Position numbers and translations under genes: made by a program | Shown here: piece after piece, positions 41,892 through 50,945 of the stretch | Layout of the letters: the number at the start of each line of letters is the position of its first letter | Position numbering within the stretch: position 1 is the first letter of the stretch | Assembly (NCBI GenBank): GCA_023262855.1 | Contig: JALQYQ010000016.1 | Location: forward strand, 1 to 64,000 | Length of the DNA stretch: 64,000 nt | Origin: Crocinitomicaceae bacterium | GTDB lineage: Bacteria > Bacteroidota > Bacteroidia > Flavobacteriales_D > Crocinitomicaceae | Direction of reading: 5' to 3' | Notes under the pieces: generated by a model | Database searches by the model: none | What the model was told of the DNA's origin: nothing | What the model saw: the letters and a program-made list of their open reading frames with translations, nothing else

Positions 41892-42278
41892 TTAGTATGC
41901 TTTCAGGAGAAGTTCGATGCGTGAGAGCAAAACCAATTCTGCTTTGTTGAGTTGATTGAAGGCTGCGGCGGTTTTGATGCAGATAGTCACAATGAAGTTG
42001 TTCATTCCAGGTGTAAAGCGTTCTCTATTTTCATCGTAGACTTCTTTGAACAAGCGAAAAGCTTCTTCGGAGTCGACCTTTTTTTCATCGAGTACGACCA
42101 TCATTTTGTCAATAAAATCCAAGGCGCGAACTCCGAATGGATCTTCGTGATCTGCTAATATTTTCCAATTTTCATTGATGATATCGTGTACAATTTGCTT
42201 TTCTTCGGGCGACACATGTTTGTCCGCACTTGCAACGGCATATACAATAAATCCGATGGCTTTCGCTACTTGTTCCAT
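41892..42278 (-). CDS. TerB-like / DjlA N-terminal-like protein
   Basis: A 128-residue all-alpha cytosolic protein. The pattern AVASADKHVSPEEKQIVHDI (about 15-34) is the TerB signature, in which acidic residues between helices bind metal; a second acidic half follows (ALDFIDKMMVVLDEKKVDSEE). TerB-like domains occur in tellurite-resistance operons and in many proteins of unknown function. No other ter genes are nearby, so a tellurite role should not be inferred. It stands alone between two low-complexity gaps. Confidence 0.75.
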   Translation of the reverse strand: MEQVAKAIGFIVYAVASADKHVSPEEKQIVHDIINENWKILADHEDPFGVRALDFIDKMMVVLDEKKVDSEEAFRLFKEVYDENRERFTPGMNNFIVTICIKTAAAFNQLNKAELVLLSRIELLLKAY

Positions 42279-42414
42279 TTGGGCTTGTTTTAAGTAAAGA
42301 AACGAAAAAATGTCATATGATTTGAATGATGAGTGATAAACGATAAACGATGAGAGTTAAGAGATAAGTTAGGAACCTAGATCATTTGAACATTTTAACC
42401 TTTGAACCTTTTAA

Positions 42415-44151
42415 TCAATCCTTCCTCAACCCAATCGGCAACAGGTAATAACTCTCTTCAAATAAATCGCTGTTTTTGTAGATGAAATACAATTGATCCC
42501 ATTGCGATTCGCGGAAGGATTTGTCAGATGCTTTCATCAACTCCAATTGTTCTTTTATCCACGGTTTTTCCTTAAGAATTTCCACAGCCTTTTCTTCAAA
42601 AACATAGGGCGAGAAATACTCTTTTTGTTGTAAATAGCTATCGAAAAAGTTCCATCGGAAGTAACTATCCTCGGCACGTGAAATAAAAATGGAAAGCAAG
42701 AAATTACGCTGATACTGATTCGTTGGAATCAACACATCTCCTTTTTTGAAATGTTGTTCAACCAATTCCTCTTTCGATTTCACTTCATTGTGGTAAAAAT
42801 GTCCTTCGTAGGGCTTTCCATAACTTTTGAATTCCGACAAACGTTCCTGCGAAATCTGAATAATTGTATCTTTTTCAAAACGGGTGAACTGAACCTGGTT
42901 TGCGACCAAACGTTCAATTACCTCATCACACTGACTTCCAACAATAAAATACGATGGAATCACAACTGAATCTTTTGCTTGATAGGTATGGAAATAAGGA
43001 ATGTATTTTTCATACGGACGATCTTCGTGGTATTTCAAACGTGGTAAACCTGTCACTGGACTCGGTGGATTCGTAAACTCAAATCCTTTAAATAAAATCG
43101 AATCTTTCTTTTCCGTCAATTGATATCCAAATTCAAATTGCTTGTCCTTTTGCCAATAATTACGTGCTTCCGCTCGTGCAAATTCGATTTCTTTGGAATG
43201 CGTTCCCGCGTAGACAATCAAATCGAAAATGAAATCATGTGTTGCCTCTACTCGTTGAGGAAATGGTTTCAACATGTGTGTTTCGACCGTAAAACTCACC
43301 GCATCAAACAAGGAAGCATAACCCATGGCATATCGCGGTAAGTCATTAAACGCATGCATTCCTTCTTCCGGTGTTTCTTTCAGTAATTCAACATAGGGAA
43401 ATAAATCCCATTTCTTTTTCTTTAAACTTTTCGTCAACGAAGGAATCACTTTATCATAGGTCAAGGAGCATAAACTTGGTGCCAATCGTTCTTTCATCGA
43501 AGAAATGTAAGTCAAGGTATATTGATAATCGGCTCCGTTCGAAACATGTGTATCCACAAACACATCAGGATCCAATGCGTGATAAATTGTTGCAAAGGTG
43601 AAGGCATTTTTTGAATCCATTTTGATGAAATCACGGTTCAAATCCAAGTTTTGTGCATTTCCTCTAAATCCATATTCTTCAGGACCATTCTGATTCGCAC
43701 GACTATTCGAAGAACGATTCATCATTCCACCAACGTTGTATGCAGGAATAAAGGCAATCACTGGTAATCCATCCGTTTTCTTACCATTCTTAATCCAATT
43801 ATCCAACCAAATTAAACAGGCATTCACACCATCTGGTTCTCCCGCATGAATGGCATTGTTTACCAAAAGTGTTGTTGAAGTGCGCGCTTTTTGAAAGGTT
43901 TTCAAAGAATCTTGTGCGCCGTTAACAATACATACATAAATTGGAAGTCCGTAATCTGATTCTCCCATTGCATACAACTCGATTTCTTTGTGTTGCGCAT
44001 CCAATTTCTTGTAATAGGAAATTAGTTCAGGATACGTTGGAGAAGTGTTTTGGGTCCATTGCGCATTTAGAACTGGAGCATAGAACATGGAACATAGAAC
44101 ATAGACAAGTCCGTGTAGAAAAATCCGTTTTGTTGAAATTGAAAATACCAT
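42415..44151 (-). CDS. M14 family zinc carboxypeptidase-like exported protein
   Basis: A 578-residue exported enzyme. The M14 zinc site is visible: His102 and Glu105 in NNAIHAGEPDG, and His202 in DVFVDTHVSNG. The Arg/Asn substrate-binding stretch GNAQNLDLNRDFIKM lies between them. The C-terminal 250 residues extend beyond the peptidase domain without a recognised fold and without a T9SS tail. The frame begins 10 codons earlier (44181), but the ATG at 44151 gives a signal peptide (MVFSISTKRIFLHGLVYVLC, then cleavage after VLNA). The site of action is probably periplasmic. A -7-like TATTTTAG (one mismatch) precedes the ATG closely. Confidence 0.87.
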   Translation of the reverse strand: MVFSISTKRIFLHGLVYVLCSMFYAPVLNAQWTQNTSPTYPELISYYKKLDAQHKEIELYAMGESDYGLPIYVCIVNGAQDSLKTFQKARTSTTLLVNNAIHAGEPDGVNACLIWLDNWIKNGKKTDGLPVIAFIPAYNVGGMMNRSSNSRANQNGPEEYGFRGNAQNLDLNRDFIKMDSKNAFTFATIYHALDPDVFVDTHVSNGADYQYTLTYISSMKERLAPSLCSLTYDKVIPSLTKSLKKKKWDLFPYVELLKETPEEGMHAFNDLPRYAMGYASLFDAVSFTVETHMLKPFPQRVEATHDFIFDLIVYAGTHSKEIEFARAEARNYWQKDKQFEFGYQLTEKKDSILFKGFEFTNPPSPVTGLPRLKYHEDRPYEKYIPYFHTYQAKDSVVIPSYFIVGSQCDEVIERLVANQVQFTRFEKDTIIQISQERLSEFKSYGKPYEGHFYHNEVKSKEELVEQHFKKGDVLIPTNQYQRNFLLSIFISRAEDSYFRWNFFDSYLQQKEYFSPYVFEEKAVEILKEKPWIKEQLELMKASDKSFRESQWDQLYFIYKNSDLFEESYYLLPIGLRKD

Positions 44152-44251
44152 GCGACTAAAATAATGAAAAGCAAAATTCAAAAATCGAGCGCTAAGCTTT
44201 TTCTTTTTTTGCTACATCTCGAAGCGATTTATCCCAAACAACTAAAATGTT

Positions 44252-44259
44252 TACCTTTG
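44252..44259 (+). promoter_or_regulatory. -7 promoter box of trmD
   Basis: TACCTTTG is an exact TAnnTTTG match. Only 4 nt separate it from the trmD ATG at 44264, predicting a leaderless mRNA. Confidence 0.6.
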
Positions 44260-44263
44260 CGCC

Positions 44264-44941
44264 ATGCGAATTGATATCCTTACGGTTCTTCCACAATTGT
44301 TGGAAAGTCCATTTTCAGCTTCTATCATGCAACGTGCGCAAGACAAAGGCCATGTTGAAATTCACGTACACAACATTCGTGATTACTCGACCAACAAGCA
44401 CAAAAATGTGGATGATTACCAATACGGCGGCGGTGCTGGAATGGTCATGTCGATTGAACCAATTGCTGCAATCATTGAAAAATTGAAAGCTGAACGCAAT
44501 TATGATGAAATCATTTACATGACGCCAGATGGTGAATTGTTCGAACAAGGGATGTGCAATCAATTGTCGTTAAGTGAAAATATTATGATTTTGTGCGGAC
44601 ATTACAAAGGTGTCGATGAACGTGTTCGCGAACATTACATCACCAAAGAAATTTCCATTGGTTCGTATGTGCTTTCTGGCGGTGAATTAGCTGCAGCGGT
44701 TGTAGTTGATGCAGTAGTTCGTTTGATTCCTGGCGTTTTGAATGATGAAACGTCTGCTTTGACTGATAGTTTTCAAGATAATTTGCTTTCTCCCCCTGTT
44801 TATACGCGTCCACCAGAATTCAAAGGAATGAAAGTTCCAGACGTTTTGCTTTCAGGTGATTTTGCGAAAATTGAAAAATGGCGTGAAGATCAAGCCTTGA
44901 AGAGAACGCAGGAAAGACGTCCAGATCTTCTGGATTCATGA
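44264..44941 (+). CDS. trmD: tRNA (guanine-37-N1)-methyltransferase (TrmD)
   Basis: A 225-residue cytosolic SPOUT-class enzyme that methylates G37 next to the anticodon and prevents +1 frameshifting. Visible motifs include [20 protein letters not shown], the deep-knot segments [34 protein letters not shown] and [20 protein letters not shown], and the C-terminal [18 protein letters not shown]. The length is typical. It is not linked to rpsP/rimM/rplS as in Proteobacteria; here it is followed by tsaC after a 49-nt gap, giving a small tRNA-modification group with cca downstream. Confidence 0.96.
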   Translation: MRIDILTVLPQLLESPFSASIMQRAQDKGHVEIHVHNIRDYSTNKHKNVDDYQYGGGAGMVMSIEPIAAIIEKLKAERNYDEIIYMTPDGELFEQGMCNQLSLSENIMILCGHYKGVDERVREHYITKEISIGSYVLSGGELAAAVVVDAVVRLIPGVLNDETSALTDSFQDNLLSPPVYTRPPEFKGMKVPDVLLSGDFAKIEKWREDQALKRTQERRPDLLDS

Positions 44942-44990
44942 TTTATTATTTATAATTCGTGATTTTTGAAGGTTGATTAAATAATGTAAA

Positions 44991-45545
44991 ATGAATTTAG
45001 AACAGACGATAGAACAACTGAAAAACGGTGGAACGATTTTGTATCCGAGTGATACGATTTGGGGATTGGGATGTGATGCTACGAACGAAGAAGCGTGTCA
45101 GAGCATTTTAGCGATTAAAAACCGTCCAGAAGAAAAAAGTTTTATCATTTTAGTGGACAGCATCGGCATGTTAGAGAAATATGTTCCTGACTTTCATCAA
45201 GTTTGTTACGATTTGATTGATTACGCTGAAAAGCCATTAACAATCATTTATCCATCTGCAAAAGGCTTGGCTCCAAGTGTTCTCGCAAAAGACGGAACGA
45301 TTGGCATCCGCATTACGAAAGATCCAACGTGTTTAAAGTTGATTCGTTCCATGCACAAACCGTTGGTGAGTACTTCTGCTAATTTATCAGGACAAGCAAA
45401 TCCTAAATCCTTCAAAGAAATTGATGAAACAATCAAATCAAGCGTTGACGCGGTGTTAGAATTGCGCTTAGACGAACAAATGACAACTCCTTCTCAAATC
45501 ATTAAGATTTCATTGGATGGTTCTGTGGTTGTTATTAGACGTTAA
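44991..45545 (+). CDS. tsaC: L-threonylcarbamoyladenylate synthase (TsaC/YrdC/Sua5 family)
   Basis: A 184-residue enzyme that makes threonylcarbamoyl-AMP from threonine, bicarbonate and ATP for t6A37 of ANN-decoding tRNAs. The YrdC fold is shown by ILYPSDTIWGLGCDATNEEA, IKNRPEEKSFIILVDS, PLTIIYPSAKGLAP, TIGIRITKDPTCLKLIR and KPLVSTSANLSGQ. The Sua5 C-terminal extension is absent. It follows trmD on the same strand; a joint transcript is possible but the gap contains a repeat-word filler. Confidence 0.94.
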   Translation: MNLEQTIEQLKNGGTILYPSDTIWGLGCDATNEEACQSILAIKNRPEEKSFIILVDSIGMLEKYVPDFHQVCYDLIDYAEKPLTIIYPSAKGLAPSVLAKDGTIGIRITKDPTCLKLIRSMHKPLVSTSANLSGQANPKSFKEIDETIKSSVDAVLELRLDEQMTTPSQIIKISLDGSVVVIRR

Positions 45546-45711
45546 GACTTTATGACGGTAGGACTTTAAGACAAAGGACTGCAAGACTTTAAGATATTAG
45601 AATAATAAATATCATTTTTTCATTGATAACGAGTCCAACAGCGCCGCGGTCTATGCTCCATTCTCCATAATCAACTCTTGCCTCTGCTCCTTAAAGTTCT
45701 AGAATCTTTAA

Positions 45712-45719
45712 TATATTTG
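45712..45719 (+). promoter_or_regulatory. -7 promoter box of cca
   Basis: TATATTTG is an exact TAnnTTTG match, 5 nt before the ATG at 45725. It overlaps the first base of an in-frame GTG at 45719, which argues for the ATG as start and for a leaderless mRNA. Confidence 0.6.
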
Positions 45720-45724
45720 TGCCA

Positions 45725-47161
45725 ATGTCAAAAAATTACGCAGCATTTCTTAAACATCCTGTTTTCAAGGTAGCATCACAAATTGTTACAGAAAACAATC
45801 TTGAAGCCTATGTAATTGGTGGATTTGTGCGCGATTTAATTCTCGAGCGTCCATCAAAAGATATTGATATTGTTGTCGTTGGTTCTGGTTTGGATTTAGC
45901 AAAATTGTGTGCTGATAAATTGCGTGTTAAAAAAGTTTCTTTCTTTCACAACTTCGGTACAGCACAGTTTAAATACAAAGATTTAGATGTTGAATTTGTT
46001 GGTGCCCGAAAAGAATCCTATCGCTCAGATTCACGCAAACCATTGGTTGAAAATGGAACATTGGCAGATGACCAAAATCGTCGCGATTTCACAATCAACG
46101 CAATGGCTTTATCGCTTCATGCTTCAAATTTTGGTGATTTAATTGACCCGTTTAATGGAATGGATGATTTGGAAAAAGGAATTATTCGAACACCTTTAGA
46201 TCCAGATACAACCTACAGTGATGATCCATTGCGTATGATGCGAGCAATTCGTTTTGCTACCCAATTGGATTTCAAAATAGAATCAAAAAGTTTACAAGCA
46301 ATTCTTGATAATTCGGAACGTTTGGACATCATTTCAGTTGAACGAACGATGGACGAATGCAACAAGATTATTCTGAGTGGCCAACCATCTCGCGGGTTCA
46401 AACTCTTGCATTCAACGAAATTATTACAACGTTTCTTCCCTGAAATGACCGATTTGTGTGGTATTGAAACCATCAATGGAAAAACGCACAAGGACAATTT
46501 CTACCATACTTTGGAAGTATTGGATAATATTTCTGAAAACACCGATAATTTATGGTTGCGTTGGGCTGCAATCCTGCATGATATTGCAAAGCCACCAACA
46601 AAACGCTTTGATCCGGAAACAGGTTGGACTTTCCACGGACATGAAGATTTGGGTGCACGCATGACACCTCGTATTTTTAAGCGTTTGAAGTTACCATTGG
46701 ATCATAAAATGAAATATGTGCAGAAATTAGTGCGTTTGCATTTACGCCCAATCGCCTTGGTAAAAGGTTCTGTTACTGATTCGGCCATCCGACGTTTATT
46801 GAATGAGGCCGGAGATGACATTGATGATTTAATGACCTTGTGTAACGCCGATATTACTTCGAAAAACGAATTCAAGGTTAAAAAATACCGTAAGAATTTC
46901 GAATTGGTAATGGAGAAACTGAAAGCTGTTGAAGAGAAAGACCGCATTCGTAATTTCCAACCACCCGTTTCAGGAGAAATGATCATGCAGACGTTCAATT
47001 TAGGACCTTGTGCAGAAATTGGAACAATCAAATCGCGCATTAAAGAAGCAATTTTAGAAGGAGAGATTCCAAACGAGCCTGAAGCAGCAATCCAACTCAT
47101 GTTGAAAATCGCAGATGAATTAGGTTTGACACTAGTGAATCAACCGAGTTTCGCGAAATAA
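45725..47161 (+). CDS. cca: tRNA nucleotidyltransferase (CCA-adding family) with HD domain
   Basis: A 478-residue cytosolic enzyme that adds or repairs the 3' CCA of tRNAs. The class II nucleotidyltransferase head has YVIGGFVRDLILERPSKDID with the metal-binding DxD (DID), then RRDFTINAMALSL and DPLRMMRAIRFATQLDF. A C-terminal HD domain follows (AILHDIAKPPT, FHGHEDLGARM), as in Bacteroidota and E. coli-like versions. The -7 box overlapping the upstream GTG supports the ATG at 45725 rather than GTG at 45719. Enzymes of this class can be CCA-, CC- or A-adding or poly(A) polymerase; with no second copy visible, CCA-adding is the default. Confidence 0.93.
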   Translation: MSKNYAAFLKHPVFKVASQIVTENNLEAYVIGGFVRDLILERPSKDIDIVVVGSGLDLAKLCADKLRVKKVSFFHNFGTAQFKYKDLDVEFVGARKESYRSDSRKPLVENGTLADDQNRRDFTINAMALSLHASNFGDLIDPFNGMDDLEKGIIRTPLDPDTTYSDDPLRMMRAIRFATQLDFKIESKSLQAILDNSERLDIISVERTMDECNKIILSGQPSRGFKLLHSTKLLQRFFPEMTDLCGIETINGKTHKDNFYHTLEVLDNISENTDNLWLRWAAILHDIAKPPTKRFDPETGWTFHGHEDLGARMTPRIFKRLKLPLDHKMKYVQKLVRLHLRPIALVKGSVTDSAIRRLLNEAGDDIDDLMTLCNADITSKNEFKVKKYRKNFELVMEKLKAVEEKDRIRNFQPPVSGEMIMQTFNLGPCAEIGTIKSRIKEAILEGEIPNEPEAAIQLMLKIADELGLTLVNQPSFAK

Positions 47162-47201
47162 TTTTAATTTTACAAAAAAGTAAAACCCAACACGTTTAAC
47201 A

Positions 47202-47753
47202 ATGGCAGGTTTAAAATTCAGAGTACTTCTTGATTCAGAAAATAGTAGTGAAATTTTCAGGGATATACTGATTAAAGACACCGATAATTTCGAGTCATTC
47301 TATAAAGCAATTGTTTCCTCTTTTCGTTTTGAAGGTGATCAAATGGCAAGTTTTTATGTTTCAAATGATAGCTGGGACAAAGGTCACGAAATCAGTTTGG
47401 AAGACTTAACGTATGGTGACGATTCTGTTGATTCACCAGCAGCCGTTATGAAAGATGCGATTATCAAAGATTTCCTTGAAGAGCCTGATCAAAAATTCAT
47501 TTTGGTATACGATTTCATGCGTATGTGGATTTTCTTGATCGAGTTAATCGGTTACGATAAAGAAGGTCCTGAAGTTCCAGAAGTATTGTTAGCCGTTGGA
47601 ATGGCGCCACCAGAAGATTCACGTGCTGGTGATAATGAAGATTTATTTGCAGGAGAAATTGGAGATGAGGAAGAAGACGAATTTGGATTTAATGAATTCG
47701 ACGACGACATGGACGAAGAGGACTTTTCAAACTTTGACGAATACAACTATTAA
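47202..47753 (+). CDS. pRiA4b ORF-3-like / TnpR-passenger-type protein
   Basis: A 183-residue acidic protein of the plasmid pRiA4b ORF-3-like family (often labelled IS1096 passenger TnpR). The family segment is FRVLLDSENSSEIFRDILI, LIKDTDNFESFYKAIVSSF, DQMASFYVSNDSWDKGHEI and ILVYDFMRMWIFLIELIGY. A low-complexity Asp/Glu tail (about 150-183) follows. Despite the name, no transposase or inverted repeats are near, and the gene is a normal chromosomal resident in Bacteroidota. The next gene's ATG follows its stop directly (0-nt gap), so the methyltransferase is translated with it. Confidence 0.82.
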   Translation: MAGLKFRVLLDSENSSEIFRDILIKDTDNFESFYKAIVSSFRFEGDQMASFYVSNDSWDKGHEISLEDLTYGDDSVDSPAAVMKDAIIKDFLEEPDQKFILVYDFMRMWIFLIELIGYDKEGPEVPEVLLAVGMAPPEDSRAGDNEDLFAGEIGDEEEDEFGFNEFDDDMDEEDFSNFDEYNY

Positions 47754-48467
47754 ATGGAAATTAAAAAAGGAGGAGATCCAGTTGGTGCTGCGATTTTAGA
47801 TTACGCATCAACAAAAAAACCGAATGATATTATTGTCGGTTCGGATATCTGTGAAGATGATATTATTCCAATTGAGGTATTGTTCCGCAAAATGGACGAA
47901 ATGCCAGAATTGGAGCAAATTGCGCTAGAAGCAGCAAAAGGAAAAATCTTAGATGTTGGTGCTGGAGCAGGTGTTCATTCACTTGAACTACAAGATCGTG
48001 GATACGAAGTGTTTCCAATTGAAGTTTCTGATGGAGCGGTTCGCTACATGAAACAAGTTGGATTAAATGCACGAAAAATCAATTTCTTCGATTTAAAAGG
48101 TGAACAATACGATACCATTTTGATGATGATGAATGGAATCGGAATTGCAGGAACTTTAGCGAATTTAGAGAACACTTTAATTCAGGCAAAGTCTTTGCTT
48201 GCTGAAGGTGGAAAAATATTGTGTGACTCATCCGATATCAAGTATTTATACGAAGATGAAGATGGCGCACTTTGGGTTGATTTGAATTCTGAGTATTACG
48301 GAAATTTCCGTTTTCAAATGAAATACAAAAAAGACAAAGGTCCTTGGTTTGATTGGTTATATGTTGATTTTGACAATTTGTTCAAAGCTGCTAAAAACGT
48401 CGGCTTGAAAGCAAAACGTTTGTACGAGAACGAAGATCATTATTTGGCGGAAATCACTTTTGACTAG
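47754..48467 (+). CDS. Class I SAM-dependent methyltransferase
   Basis: A 237-residue protein with a Rossmann-type SAM site: KILDVGAGAGVHSLELQDRG (about 64-83), then the acidic strand VFPIEVSDGAVRYM and motif DTILMMMNGIGIAG in place of the usual post-IV segment. There is no catalytic-domain signature that names the substrate. It follows the pRiA4b ORF-3-like gene without a gap, and that pairing may be functional. A 38-nt repeat-word gap separates it from the TraB/GumN gene. Confidence 0.85.
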   Translation: MEIKKGGDPVGAAILDYASTKKPNDIIVGSDICEDDIIPIEVLFRKMDEMPELEQIALEAAKGKILDVGAGAGVHSLELQDRGYEVFPIEVSDGAVRYMKQVGLNARKINFFDLKGEQYDTILMMMNGIGIAGTLANLENTLIQAKSLLAEGGKILCDSSDIKYLYEDEDGALWVDLNSEYYGNFRFQMKYKKDKGPWFDWLYVDFDNLFKAAKNVGLKAKRLYENEDHYLAEITFD

Positions 48468-48505
48468 AAGTTAGAGATAGATTTTAGAGTTAGAAGCTAG
48501 TTTAA

Positions 48506-49390
48506 ATGAAAAACACGATTCTTTTCTTATTGGTTCAGCTAACAATTTGTTGGCAATTCGTTTTTTCACAGACGACAGAATTCCCCATGAAGGAAAGTTC
48601 GTTGCTATGGAAGATTGAAGGCCCAGGTATTCCAAAAGGTTCCTATCTTTTTGGAACAATGCACATGATTGAGAAAGAATATTTCATCTTTCCAGACAAA
48701 CTTGAGAAAATCGTTAAGAAATCGGAGCAATTAGTAATGGAACTTGCGGGTTTACCAAACCAAAAAGAGGCAATGAAATATGTACTCCTGGAAGAAGGAA
48801 CTTTTTTCGATTACTTCTCGAAAGAACAAACAGATTCCATTCTTATTTGGGCAAAGAAAGAATTCAAAATGGACGAAGCTGCTTTCCGCTCTACGATGTC
48901 TAAAATGAAACCGTTTGTTGTTGTTCAAATGGCTACTCAAATCCATTTCATGGGAAAAACAGAATCCTACGAAATGACCTTAGAAGAAATTGCTAAAACA
49001 AATAAACTGAGTATCTCAGGATTAGAAACTATTGAACAACAAATGGCATTTTTCGATGATTTAACGAAGGAACAACAGGCCGAAATGGTGATGGAAGGCA
49101 TTCGCGACTCTGAGAAATCCATTGAGACGATGAAAGAAATGGAAGTGTTATATCAAGGTCAAAATGTTGATTCTTTGTATTTAATGATTCAAGATGAAGG
49201 CGGAGTTATTTCTGCTGAATCGGCTGATTTCTTGGATAATCGTAATGCTGCTTGGGTGCCACAAATCAAAGAAATGATTGCGAATAAACGATGTTTTATT
49301 GCTGTTGGAGCTGGGCATCTCGGCGGTCCAAATGGCGTAATTCGTTTGTTGGAAAAAGAAGGGTACACCCTAACACCAGTTGAACTTTAA
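48506..49390 (+). CDS. TraB/GumN family protein
   Basis: A 294-residue exported protein with a signal peptide (MKNTILFLLVQLTICWQFVF, ending FSQ). TraB/GumN hallmarks are LLWKIEGPGIPKGSYLFGTM with the first GxxH-type motif (GTMHMI), KKSEQLVMELAG, and the C-terminal RCFIAVGAGHLGGPNGVIRL (second GAGHL motif). Tiki-like metalloproteases share this fold, so a periplasmic peptidase is possible, but activity is unproven for bacterial members. It is followed after 14 nt by an FKBP lipoprotein gene. Confidence 0.88.
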   Translation: MKNTILFLLVQLTICWQFVFSQTTEFPMKESSLLWKIEGPGIPKGSYLFGTMHMIEKEYFIFPDKLEKIVKKSEQLVMELAGLPNQKEAMKYVLLEEGTFFDYFSKEQTDSILIWAKKEFKMDEAAFRSTMSKMKPFVVVQMATQIHFMGKTESYEMTLEEIAKTNKLSISGLETIEQQMAFFDDLTKEQQAEMVMEGIRDSEKSIETMKEMEVLYQGQNVDSLYLMIQDEGGVISAESADFLDNRNAAWVPQIKEMIANKRCFIAVGAGHLGGPNGVIRLLEKEGYTLTPVEL

Positions 49391-49404
49391 CAAACCGAAA
49401 ATCT

Positions 49405-49851
49405 ATGAAATATTTAAGTGTTTTCTTCATATTAACATTGATTGTTGGATGCAAAACCTACAACGAAGAAGACAAAAAGAGTTTTGACGAACAAATCAAA
49501 AGTTATTTAGCGAAGAAAAACATCAAGTGTCAAAAAACTTCGTCTGGATTATACTACAAAATCATCGAACCAGGTGAAGGCGAATTCATCAAATTTACAG
49601 ATGTTGTTTCATTCACCTACAAAGGCTATTTCATGAATGGAACCGTTTTCGATGAGCAATCTAAAAAACCAGTAGAATTTGAAGTCGGACAATTGATTGG
49701 CGCTTGGAAGGAAATTATGTTAATGTTGAAACCGGGAGGAAAAGCATTTTTGGTTGCACCACCATCATTAGGTTACGGTGACCGCGATTTGGAAGACATT
49801 CCACCCCACTCTATTCTTGTCTTTGAAATGGAAGTTGTGAGCGTGAAGTAA
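49405..49851 (+). CDS. FKBP-type peptidyl-prolyl isomerase, small lipoprotein
   Basis: A 148-residue lipoprotein (MKYLSVFFILTLIVGCKTYN; Cys16) with a single FKBP domain: SGLYYKIIEPGEGEF, VVSFTYKGYFMNGTVFDEQS, VGQLIGAWKEIMLMLKPGG, FLVAPPSLGYGDRDLEDIPP and ILVFEMEVVSV. It is probably anchored in the periplasm, where it would help folding of exported proteins. In an operon-like position behind the TraB/GumN gene (14 nt). It is the third FKBP gene in this window. Confidence 0.9.
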   Translation: MKYLSVFFILTLIVGCKTYNEEDKKSFDEQIKSYLAKKNIKCQKTSSGLYYKIIEPGEGEFIKFTDVVSFTYKGYFMNGTVFDEQSKKPVEFEVGQLIGAWKEIMLMLKPGGKAFLVAPPSLGYGDRDLEDIPPHSILVFEMEVVSVK

Positions 49852-49853
49852 AT

Positions 49854-49890
49854 TTCTCAAATAGAATTTGATGATTTGAAAATTTGAGAA
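49854..49890 (+). terminator. Hairpin after the FKBP gene, no clean U-tract
   Basis: TTCTCAAAT (49854-49862) is a perfect inverted copy of ATTTGAGAA (49882-49890). The sequence between is made of the same words (ATTTGATGATTTGAAA). No T-run follows directly, so termination is uncertain. Confidence 0.4.
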
Positions 49891-49946
49891 TTGAAATCGG
49901 CAGAGAAAAAAAATCAAAAAAAAACCAAGAATAATTGGTCGAATCG

Positions 49947-49977
49947 TTGATAAAACGGATTCAAACTTTTACTTTTG
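49947..49977 (+). promoter_or_regulatory. Promoter of sucD (-33 TTG, -7 TACTTTTG)
   Basis: TTG at 49947-49949, a 20-nt spacer and TACTTTTG at 49970-49977 match the Bacteroidota promoter consensus in both boxes and in spacing. The leader is about 33 nt. Confidence 0.7.
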
Positions 49978-50014
49978 GAATCAGTTTTATAATAGATACT
50001 AAAAACCCGCAAAA

Positions 50015-50893
50015 ATGAGCGTACTTGTAAATAAAGACTCAAAAGTGATTGTACAAGGATTCACAGGTAGTGAAGGATCCTTCCATGCATCTCAAATGAT
50101 TGAATACGGAACCAATGTTGTTGGTGGTGTAACTCCAGGAAAAGGAGGAACTTCTCACTTGGATCGTCCAGTTTTCAATACAGTTGCTGACGCAGTTACA
50201 ACAACAGGTGCCGATGTATCTATTATTTTCGTTCCACCATCCTTTGCTGCAGATGCAATTATGGAAGCTGCGAACGCTGGAATTAAAGTAATCGTTTGTA
50301 TCACTGAAGGTATTCCAGTAAACGACATGGTGAAAGCAAAAGAATACATCAAAGGTTATGATTGCCGTTTAATTGGTCCAAACTGTCCAGGTGTAATCAC
50401 TGCTGGAGAAGCGAAAGTTGGTATCATGCCAGGATTCGTTTTCAAAAAAGGAAAAATCGGTATTGTTTCTAAATCAGGAACATTAACATACGAAGCAGCT
50501 GATCAAGTTGCAAAAGCAGGATTAGGAATCACAACAGCAATCGGAATCGGTGGAGATCCAATTATTGGAACTACTACAAAAGAAGCGGTTGAATTGTTAA
50601 TGAACGATCCAGAAACAGAAGGAATCATAATGATTGGTGAAATTGGTGGAAACTTAGAAGCAATTGCTGCACGTTGGATTAAAGACAACGCTAAGAAACC
50701 AGTTGTAGGATTCATCGCTGGTGAAACTGCTCCAAAAGGAAGAACAATGGGTCACGCTGGTGCGATCGTTGGAGGTGACGAGGATACAGCTGAAGCTAAA
50801 AAACGTATCATGAGAGAATGTGGAATTCACGTAGTTGATTCTCCAGCTCACATTGGTTCGAAAATGGCTGAAGTATTAGGCGTAATGGCATAA
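50015..50893 (+). CDS. sucD: Succinate-CoA ligase, alpha subunit (SucD)
   Basis: A 292-residue TCA-cycle subunit that binds CoA and carries the phosphohistidine. [20 protein letters not shown] starts the CoA-binding Rossmann fold, [20 protein letters not shown] the central domain, and His247 in [18 protein letters not shown] is the phosphorylated residue. The length equals that of the E. coli protein within a few residues. It is not next to sucC; the beta subunit must be elsewhere. It has its own promoter and a strong terminator. Confidence 0.97.
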   Translation: MSVLVNKDSKVIVQGFTGSEGSFHASQMIEYGTNVVGGVTPGKGGTSHLDRPVFNTVADAVTTTGADVSIIFVPPSFAADAIMEAANAGIKVIVCITEGIPVNDMVKAKEYIKGYDCRLIGPNCPGVITAGEAKVGIMPGFVFKKGKIGIVSKSGTLTYEAADQVAKAGLGITTAIGIGGDPIIGTTTKEAVELLMNDPETEGIIMIGEIGGNLEAIAARWIKDNAKKPVVGFIAGETAPKGRTMGHAGAIVGGDEDTAEAKKRIMRECGIHVVDSPAHIGSKMAEVLGVMA

Positions 50894-50913
50894 GAAATAA
50901 ACGTTAATCGTTG

Positions 50914-50945
50914 AAAAAGGTGTTAGGTTTCTAGCACCTTTTTTT
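50914..50945 (+). terminator. Intrinsic terminator of sucD
   Basis: A 13-bp stem with one G-T pair (50914-50926 with 50931-50943) has a 4-nt loop and ends in a T-run. It lies 20 nt after the stop codon. Confidence 0.9.

Noticed and set aside
41892-42278. Tellurite-resistance gene
   Set aside because: Only a TerB-like domain is seen, with no terA, terC, terD or terZ genes around it.
47202-47753. Insertion sequence suggested by the family label IS1096 passenger TnpR
   Set aside because: No transposase, terminal inverted repeats or target duplication nearby; the family is common as ordinary chromosomal genes.
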